A stretch of DNA of 64,000 bases, taken from the NCBI GenBank assembly GCA_032191485.1, contig JAVDOI010000004.1, forward strand, positions 16,395,443 through 16,459,442, given 5' to 3'. A program made the translations under genes and the position numbers. The notes beneath the pieces were generated by a model. It was not told the DNA's origin, made no database searches, and saw only the letters and a list, made by a program, of their open reading frames with translations. The stretch comes from Leptoclinus maculatus. Lineage: Eukaryota > Chordata > Actinopteri > Perciformes > Stichaeidae. Below, one piece after another: positions 13,040 to 21,404 of this stretch (within the stretch, counting starts at the first letter, position 1; the number at the start of each line of letters is the position of its first letter).

Positions 13040-13370
13040 ATATGGGCATCAGGGACATCATTTTCATATGCTTTATTTTGCAGCTGACAATGAATCATAC
13101 AATGAATCAAAGGAAATAATATACATCTCAAGAAAAATGTTAACAAGATGATGAGGCGCATGCAAAATGAGAATCTCTTCTTTATCTGCTTTGTTTTTTC
13201 ACTTCCTTCCCTCGGTACAGCCAGATGGCAAAGCTCCAGCTCTGCAGTCCTCTTCATACACTCATCATATTTGATGGGCATCCTGCTGCCGAGTTTCAAG
13301 GAGGCCATGTGTTTACGAAATGACACTTGTGACAAAAGAAAACTTCTATTTAGCAAGCTGATTCTTGGAT
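13040..13370. promoter_or_regulatory. Candidate conserved non-coding block downstream of lhx9 (unverified)
   Basis: Unique sequence of high complexity about 0.6-0.9 kb past the Lhx9-alpha exon, between AT and GT repeats. It contains paired AATGAATCATAC / AATGAATCAAAG words and a CATATTTGATGGGCATCC segment. The minus-strand frame across it (148 codons) has no recognisable domain and ends in a low-complexity tail, so I do not call it a gene. It may be an enhancer or part of a long lhx9 3' UTR. Confidence 0.2.
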
Positions 13371-13859
13371 GGGGTGTATGGGGGCAGCAGCGTGTGTGCA
13401 TTTGCGTGTGTGTGTGTAACAGTGTGCATGTTGGAGAACAGAGATTGTGGGTATATATGTGTATATATTGTGCTTATATAGGAGCAAGGCAGTGGGAGAA
13501 AGGTTGTGTGTAGTGTGCGTGTGTGTGTGTGTGTGTGTTCGTACCAATAACATCCATACCGTCTCTGTTTCACACGGTTGTCATGGTGGATTCCTGCTGT
13601 CTTTTAATCACATCCTGTGCCTTTCTGTGAGTTTTGTTTTTTTACTATGTTACAATACAGTTTATCATCAGTTTTGTTCATTTTACCATTCCAATACAGA
13701 AAGTGTTTTTTTGTTTTTGTTTTTTTTATCACATTGATATCATGAATATCATACATTGTGAGGTCTCCTCCGTTGATGGATTCAAACATTCAAGACAAAC
13801 CTTTGTTTAAAAAATCATCTGTTGTACATTTGCAACTAAAACAGGTTTTATGTTGGTTG

Positions 13860-13865
13860 TTTATT
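13860..13865 (-). terminator. Candidate poly(A) signal for the Lhx9-alpha transcript
   Basis: AATAAA on the minus strand, about 92 nt past the stop codon of the alternative terminal exon. It is the closest canonical signal, but whether it is used is unknown. Confidence 0.35.
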
Positions 13866-13956
13866 TGTTCTCAGTATGCTATCATCTTATCCTAATATTG
13901 TCTTTGTCTTCGATGGTGAGGAATTCCCATCAAAGTTTTCCCCTTCTGTTAATACT

Positions 13957-14013
13957 TTAGGGAATTTTCAAACGTCGGGATGTATGGCTGTAATGCCCCA
14001 AGATTTGTTCTCC
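13957..14013 (-). CDS. lhx9: lhx9 alternative terminal exon (Lhx9-alpha isoform)
   Basis: On the minus strand a pyrimidine-rich acceptor ending in TTTCTTTCAG is followed by 18 codons, GEQILGHYSHTSRRLKIP, and a TAA stop. This is almost identical to the tail I recall for mammalian Lhx9-alpha, the isoform in which the third homeodomain helix is replaced. Exon 4 ends in phase 0 after the Gln codon of VLQ, and this exon opens in phase 0. Exon 4 to this exon would therefore give a 333-residue protein with both LIM domains but a truncated homeodomain, expected to bind DNA poorly. The exon lies about 450 bp beyond the poly(A) signal of the full-length transcript. Its use would mean skipping exon 5 and reading through the proximal poly(A) site. 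Confidence 0.9.
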   Translation of the reverse strand, partial: GEQILGHYSHTSRRLKIP

Positions 14014-14440
14014 CTGAAAGAAATGATAGAGTAAGAATATATTAACTACAGAGCAACCTGGCTTTACGGGGTCTGCATTTACTCTTACTTCATTTTAGGT
14101 TTACCAATATGTTATGCATAAATATATACTATATATAGATATAGATATATATATCAATATGTGCTTTGCAGCATTCCTTTGATTTAAAATTGAAAGCCAT
14201 GTTCATGCATTAAAAAGCAATTTCATATTTTTGATTGCAGGGTTTAGATGCAAATCCATGGGGCATTACGTTAAAAACCATAAACATCATAAAAAAGGAA
14301 ATAGAAATTAAGAATGGAGGCAAAAATGAGGACGTTTAACTGGTCATTAATAACTGAATGCTTTCTTGTTTGTTGATGTGATAAACAAAAATCGTATTCA
14401 AGATAGAACACAAAAATGGCAAGTGTAATGAAAAATAAAA
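14014..14440 (-). other. lhx9: Spacer between lhx9 main 3' end and the alpha terminal exon
   Basis: AT-rich non-coding sequence with short TATA stretches around 14127-14155. In alpha transcripts it would be the last part of the intron from exon 4. It begins just after the U/GU-rich sequence that follows the main poly(A) signal. Confidence 0.6.
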
Positions 14441-16372
14441 CCCATTTAAAGCAAAGTATTTTTATTCACACAAATTTAATAAGATATATAACAACCGTTT
14501 GGTCCATAAATATTTAAGGGGAAATAGTTTCTATACACCATCTTTATCAAGAAACAGGGAAACATGGACAATCTTGATAGAACACTTACTGTACTCAACT
14601 ATTAACACGAAGATCAATATATAAGGTTCTTGGATTACCCAACTATATCTGAAAGAGTGCACAAATGCTTTCTATGACATCGCTGCCCCCTTTTTAACAG
14701 GATACACCATAAAAAGATCTTCGGAAATAAGATGCAAAACAGTACAAAACTAGTGAGGCGTCAAAAGGATGTGAATCAGTTAACAAAGAACACATATATC
14801 CTGAATTTCACAAACTTTCTCCCAAGTTATAGCATAAGGCACATAGTAGAACTGAGTTAGGCATCTACTTCATGAAGTAGATCTAGAGTACCACTTTGTT
14901 CTACAATAGAACAAATTGTGACGCTCACAATGAAATGTATTAACTCCATTGAAGATTTGCTCTGTCTTTCTTTTCTCTCTCTCTCTCTCTTTCAGCCAGA
15001 AGAAACATGTTTTTGGTCTGTTCAGTGGCAAGTGTCATTAAAGAAAGTATAAATATGGCCAAAAAGGAGTACACATGGACAATGATTTCCCACTGCGACT
15101 CCACCTATCTGAGGTCATTTTGAATGTTCATGTCCGCTCTACAAATCTAGTCCGCAACGTCGCAACCACTTAATTTCTCACCCCTACTCCATTTCCCTTT
15201 TAAAATCACATCGTTACCCTGAGCAACATGATAAAAACAATAATGCACTTTTCACTGGGCAGTATATTGTCACTGTGCAATTGAGTTTAGCTGTGGATCT
15301 ATGGATATGTTTACTAGGATTTATCCATTGGACTACGGTTAATCTATGAAGGCCAACCAATCTGAAAAAGTGCTGTCATGAAAACAATCGATTGCAACAG
15401 CTCGCATAAACTGTTCTCCAATCCAAATTTCTCCAGCTGATTTATAATTATCAAACCATTTCTATCAATGTCACTGCATTACATGTTGAACAGTTACCAC
15501 TGTACAGATTGTGGGATTGGCTTCTTTCTCTTTATCACAGCAGATTTGTGAATCAAGACAAAAATGTTTTGTGGTTTCAGCCTCTACCTGCTTAAGCTGC
15601 GATGGTCAGGCGCTTATAATGCAATTTAGACGTTATACATGTAGCCCTGCCAGATATCTCAATGGCTGATTCCATCCAACTCAGTCTTAAAGACTGAAAC
15701 ATTCGGAAATAATTAAAGCCTGTTTTCTGGAGTTACCCATATACAGAACATTCTACAAGTCTATTTCCCAAATTATTCCCAAACAGAAATAAAATCTTTG
15801 AATTGGATAGTGCGAACACAGTGCATACATATACAGGTTTCCGAGGGCAAAATATTCATATTCTTTTTAAAAATGTATCAATTAACCATAAATTAGGAAG
15901 GGCTTGTTTTATCATAATCCAATACAAATGTACAAATAAAGTCAAATCAAGTAAAAGAAAATCTAGTTTTCCAGACAAGCTCATGTTTAGTTATTTTTTT
16001 TCCGATGAATTGTGGGATCCATGAACATTTTCTTTAACTTCCACTTCAAAAAATGTCCCGTCCAAAAATCAATCCCTGCATACTTTAAGTCAACTACAGA
16101 CACGGCTGCCATGTGGTTTTTCAAATGCCACACATTAAAATGATTTCCTTGTGTTTTAATGTGGTCGCTGCTGTTCTTGCTCTTGTTGTTCTTGTTTTGT
16201 GTACACAGTACAGCACTTTCTGTTCCGAGGAGCTGTCTCTGGTAGATTTAAAGGTGTCACTTAAAAAAATAAAATGTAAATTGAGGAAAGAAAATAAAAG
16301 GAACATAAAAAGAAAAAAATAACAAAATAAAATCAGATAAAAAAAAAAAATCAGTCTGCTAAAGATAGCTTG
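14441..16372 (-). other. lhx9: lhx9 3' untranslated region
   Basis: About 1.9 kb between the TAA stop and the canonical AATAAA. The sequence is AT-rich with no open frame of note and carries a CT microsatellite near 14975-14993. The assignment rests on contiguity with exon 5 and the single strong poly(A) signal. Confidence 0.65.
14461..14466 (-). terminator. lhx9: lhx9 main poly(A) signal
   Basis: AATAAA on the minus strand (TTTATT on plus), followed within 40 nt by a T-rich stretch with GGGTTTTATTTTTC, the usual downstream element. I see no other AATAAA on the minus strand between here and the stop codon at 16373, which makes this the likely cleavage site at about 14440. Confidence 0.7.
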
Positions 16373-16627
16373 TTAGAAAAGGTTTGTCAAGGTAGTTTGT
16401 GAAGGGCTCCCCGAATCATGGCTGTCCAAACTAGAGGTGACGGAGGTCACTACAGTGATAGAGGGGTTTGTCAGGTCTGTTAGTGTGGCCGTGCTGGAGG
16501 GGGGGGTCATGGCCCCACTGTCAGATGAGGGTGCAGGGAGTGAGGTGCCATCAGCCTTATCAACACCTCCATTCTCCTGTCGCAAAACGTTCCTTCTGAA
16601 TTTGGCTCTTGCGTTTTGGAACCAAAC
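16373..16627 (-). CDS. lhx9: lhx9 coding exon 5 (homeodomain helix 3 and C-terminus)
   Basis: Starts with GTT TGG TTC CAA after TTTGCAG and encodes VWFQNARAKFRRN followed by a Ser/Thr/Pro-rich tail ending SPSQTTLTNLF and TAA (84 residues). The helix 3 DNA-contact residues W, F, N and R are all present. Confidence 0.97.
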   Translation of the reverse strand, partial: VWFQNARAKFRRNVLRQENGGVDKADGTSLPAPSSDSGAMTPPSSTATLTDLTNPSITVVTSVTSSLDSHDSGSPSQTTLTNLF

Positions 16628-19600
16628 CTGCAAACCAATCCCAGTGTGGCTTTTACTTTTTGTGTTTAAGATTAAATTTTAAAAAGAAAGTATCATATCA
16701 TTTGTACAGTGGTTTACATATCAAGTAATCACAGCTACTACTGTATCAACTTGCCCTCGCCTTATGTATATAAATCTTTATATGGAAATTTTCATACATT
16801 ATTTTGAGCTTAAGGGGCAGATAACAATGAACCATTTAGCTCCTGAACACTGAATACAAGAATGTGGATTTTTATAGCAAAAAACAAAACAGTAATCCTG
16901 TCTTTTTAAATTTGCATCTGTGAGAGTTGAATTACACCCTTTTTCTGTTCCACAGATAAAAAAAGAACATGTGCACTCTCATTATTAATAATATCAGCTG
17001 CAGTTTTACATTTACTTTTCTACGCTTATGAACGACTTTTCTCATTTCTTTCCCCAAAAAAACATTTAAAGAATCTACAAGATGTCTGTTCAAAAACCCC
17101 TGGATTATACATCTAATGACTAAATGGGCCAACCAAACAAACAAAATCAAAAAGATGACTTCAATGATAATATTGGTGTGAAATGACAGGGGCATGGAGG
17201 AGGAGTGAGATGCACACAGATATGGGTCTGATCAGATCAGTAAGAAAAATGGCTTTCTGCTTACCTGTAGAACTCTCTTAGTGAGGCCTGTTTTCTGGGC
17301 CAGCTGCTTTAAGTCCTTGGCATCTGGGTTGTGGTTGATGGCAAAGTAGGATTTCATTGTCCGCAGCTGATGGTGCTTGAAGGAGGTCCGCATGCGTTTG
17401 GTCTTCTGTGTTGGAGCGTAGGCCTGCTGGTCCCTGTCCATGTGATCGGTGTCGTTCTCGTTACAGCCTGAGAGGGCAGAGAGCAGAGCACAGGGGTTCC
17501 ATCAGAGTCCGAATGGAACGACTGCATTCAAATGTTCATTCGCTTTCCTAAAAACTTTGCGTCTGAATTCATTCTCACTGTGCTCAACAATTGACTAGGA
17601 AATGACAATTAACTGGCAATAAATAAAATCCCTCCTCTACGATAAAGGTAGATTAAATGGGGTTATTTGCAATGGTCACTAACTAAATGTTACACTCCTT
17701 TTAAGGCTCAATATTAAATTAAATATCTTGTTACATGGTCCGGTTTTGCAGCGAAAGACAAGACACAGTCAAGCGTACATTAGCGTAGATTAAGGCGGTC
17801 ACATATGGGCTTGATTGTGCAAAGTTCATGCATTTCCATTGACTTGCTATGTGAACAGATCTGTCTGATGCCATCATGATCAATAATGAAAATGTAATAT
17901 ATTTATAACAAACAATGAGAATATGTGAATAAGGGACAGTCAAGGAACTCGCTGAACTGACTAGACTGAAATTTATTGTAACGCCTTGGAAGTTGTTATT
18001 ATTGTGCTTTTTTTATTTAATTTGTTATTCGATTTTTTTTTTACAGCAAAATTATGTATTTTACCCATTCAATGGGACCGGGCTAAATTATTTCTGCTTG
18101 TGTTTGCAAAGACTAATAGGCCTAATGGACCTCATTTGTCAATAGCTTAGCACTGTATGTGTAAAATACTTAAAGACGGTAAAAGGCAAATATGCATCCA
18201 GTAAATGAAATGCATTTGTGGATAAACAGTGCTGCAGAAACATGCATCACTGCATTTAAAAAAACAGATCTAAACACTTTATTTCACTATTGTTTTACAA
18301 ACACAATTTTTGCATAATTCTGTTGTGACAGAAAATTCCAATGCCAAATAAATACTTGCAAATTAGCATGTTGAACATTTATATGACTGCAACCAAAATA
18401 TACAACAACTACAATTAATACTGATAGATTGATTATGATATTTCTATAGAATCTATAATTTACTTTAGAATTGGTCTTTCAAGATCTTTGCTCTTAGTTA
18501 AGTGCAAAAGTAGCATTTTTAGGATTTCCAAATTATATAGTAGACTGTATTGATTTTCTTGTCTCCATGTAACCGAAATGCTGACCAGTCGTTTTCCTCA
18601 GTGGATGATAAAACATCAAAAGTCGTACATCAACATTTCATCATAAAGATGCAGTGCAAACACTTTTTCAAAAAGGGAATTATTTAATTAAATTACAAAT
18701 CAGTTTTTAATGAGGCAGATACCAATTAATCTAACTATGGGATGTATGTTATGGTATGCAATATGGCGTGAATTGTGTTTTTTGTTATATGAGACTTGGT
18801 CTTAAACGCACCATCAATAAGACGATCATTGACATCTGTGTTCTTCTTTTCCAGCCTTCACTGGATTGTGTTTCACTAGATATTACCCACTAGGGGTCTC
18901 TGTATCCAAACAAGACCAAACTTTACAGAGCGCAGTGGAATACTCAGTAGACACACACCTTTCCCTGGTGAAAACAAGCATGAATGTGCTCGCTAAAGCA
19001 GAAACAACACCTCGTACAAAACCTCATCCTATTTTTCATGAAAGTGAGCCTCCTGGTCTGCAGAACAACACAGGAAACAGAGCACTTTGGATTATAGTTA
19101 TTCAGTTGTTCCCTAATTTAATTTATCTTTTTATAATTTTTATTTTCTTTATTTATGGACTGATTTGAATGCTGTAAGGTCATAAATGTATCACATAATT
19201 AGAACATTTAACAAAAATAAACAAAAAAGGCATGCCCCTTGAGCTTAAATAAGACAATAAGCCTATTTTTAAATTAGAAAATATTCTATTCTACGTCAGT
19301 CTATTTTATTCTATTTTAATATCCCAAATGAAAAATATAATATTCCCACTGGGACCTTTACTGTGTCTGTGGCGCCTAATAATGAGCTCACAGGGATATT
19401 TTACGGTATTTTATGTCTTTCTCTGTGGGATTTTCTTTTCCTGTGATTTTTTTACCTGTTGTGGCTGCACTATATTTTATAACTTATTTTATTTCAACGC
19501 TTTGCTTTAGTAGGTATATATTGCTATTAAAGAGAAGGGAAAAAAGCACAGTGCTAGAATGGTTATTTTCCTATTAATGCATCCATGAGAACTTTAGGAT

Positions 19601-21318
19601 TTGCATAATCTCTTGGAATTGTGTTTGTGAATAACAAACCGGAGCGGTGACTGCACACTGTTGTGCTGCAGAGCCCCTGGCCTCCCTGAGAACTGTGCTG
19701 ACCGCCGCACAGGAGGCCGGGGATTCCAACGTCACCTTCAATTAACGAAGAACAATTAACGCGCAGATTACCCTTATTCCTCCCCATTCACCGGGAACAG
19801 AGGAAATTTGGCGCACAATGACAAACTTTGTCAACCGCGCACTAATTCACAGAAAGCGACAACAAAATGGGGACGCTGCAGGGGGGGGGGGGGGGGGGAG
19901 GTCGGGTTATAACATTCAGCGATTGAATGCAAGATGTTTTAAATGAAACCTACATTTAACAGCTTAATGTTGACTGTGACTCCAGTTGTTTTTTTCCAGT
20001 CCTCCAGCAAAAGTCAAAAACGTGCAAAACAATGGTTTTGTCTACAATTATTTTACGCAACAGTCCCAAACTACATTGACCCCCTTCACACCCATTCTGC
20101 ACATTTATTTTGACCTAAATTAGTCTTAATTATAAAAGTCGATATGCAGGTTGACGGTGAGGTCAAATTTCGATCATTCCCCGCGCAACACACGCCACAG
20201 TCTAAAGCACAAAAACACGGTGCGTTAGAGACGCGTGGACCGAAAGCTGCAGATCAATTAGCCCCACGGCTGCGGGCGCCGTTACACACAGGCACAGTTC
20301 ACCTCCATTAGCATAGCCTGCAGGAGAGCTGCATTCATCTCAGACATGCAAGGTAGACCCACGGCTGTTACAGATGAGGCATTCAGGAACCGTCTGGACT
20401 AAAAAGCCATGTTCTTTTGCGTAAAAGAAAAAAAAAAACAGATTTGTTTTTATTTTTATTTATTTATTTAAAATTGATTTTATTTTATTATTTTATTGCG
20501 TAGTCACTGTATATAGTAATGTTTATTTGTGAGTGATTTTATTTAATTAAATATATATTTTTTACTGTATTTTAAAACAGTAAAAATGTAATTGATACGA
20601 CGAATCTTCAGGTCAGCAATGTCCGAGGACAATCTAGATTGGCAGGGTCTTTCAGTGGGCCCCAGGTGGATTTAACCTACATCAGGAGTTCAGTTTGGTA
20701 AAACGCTCGGTGTGTTTTTGTTGTGAGTTCCACTGTCCCTATACAACAAGGTCTGGAGGCTACAGCTAATTTTGCATCAAAACTAACAATGAAAAACGTC
20801 GGTGATATGTGCGTGTTTGTGTGCTCCTGACTTGCTGCGAGGCCCCTGAACAGCACGCCGTTGGCCTCACCTGTGTTGTAGCTGGGTATATCTATCCCCA
20901 TGGCCGGGCTCTTCCTCTTGCGCGGCCTTCCCTTCTGCGCCGTACTGGTGCCGTTGAAGTAGGGCAGGGTGAGGCCGCCGCCCTTGGCCGCCAGCTCAGC
21001 GAAGTTGAGCTGCTGGTGGTAGTCCGGTCCCTGCACCAGCGTCTCGAAGTGGAGCCGGCAGTACACCAGGCTGTCCTTCATGCCGAAGTGGTCGCCCGTG
21101 GTCAGCGTCTTGTTGCAAGTGGTGCACGTGAAGCAGCTCAGGTGGTACACGGAGTCGCGCGCCCGCATCACCATCTCCGAGGCCGATATCCCGAGGTGGC
21201 AGCGCGCGCACCTCTGCACGGAGAACCTTCTGGAACAGACACATCGTCAAGACTCCTCATAGATAGAGACCCAAATGGACAAACACACGTACGGAAGCAG
21301 AGATATAACCTGCACCGT

Positions 21319-21404
<86 letters not shown>

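Larger units (their letters stand above)
17468..20870 (-). other. lhx9: lhx9 intron 3, with enhancer-like segment
   Basis: 3.4-kb GT-AG intron. 17470-19560 is AT-rich with nothing recognised. 19560-20400 is less AT-rich and carries many homeodomain-type words (CAATTAACG, CTTCAATTAACG, GATCAATTAGCC, CCATTAGC) and an 18-nt poly(G) run. 20430-20590 is low-complexity AT. Confidence 0.85.

Noticed and set aside
12955..13401. 148-codon minus-strand frame downstream of lhx9
   Set aside because: No recognisable domain, a low-complexity tail over TA and poly(A/T) sequence, and no splice context. Treated as non-coding.
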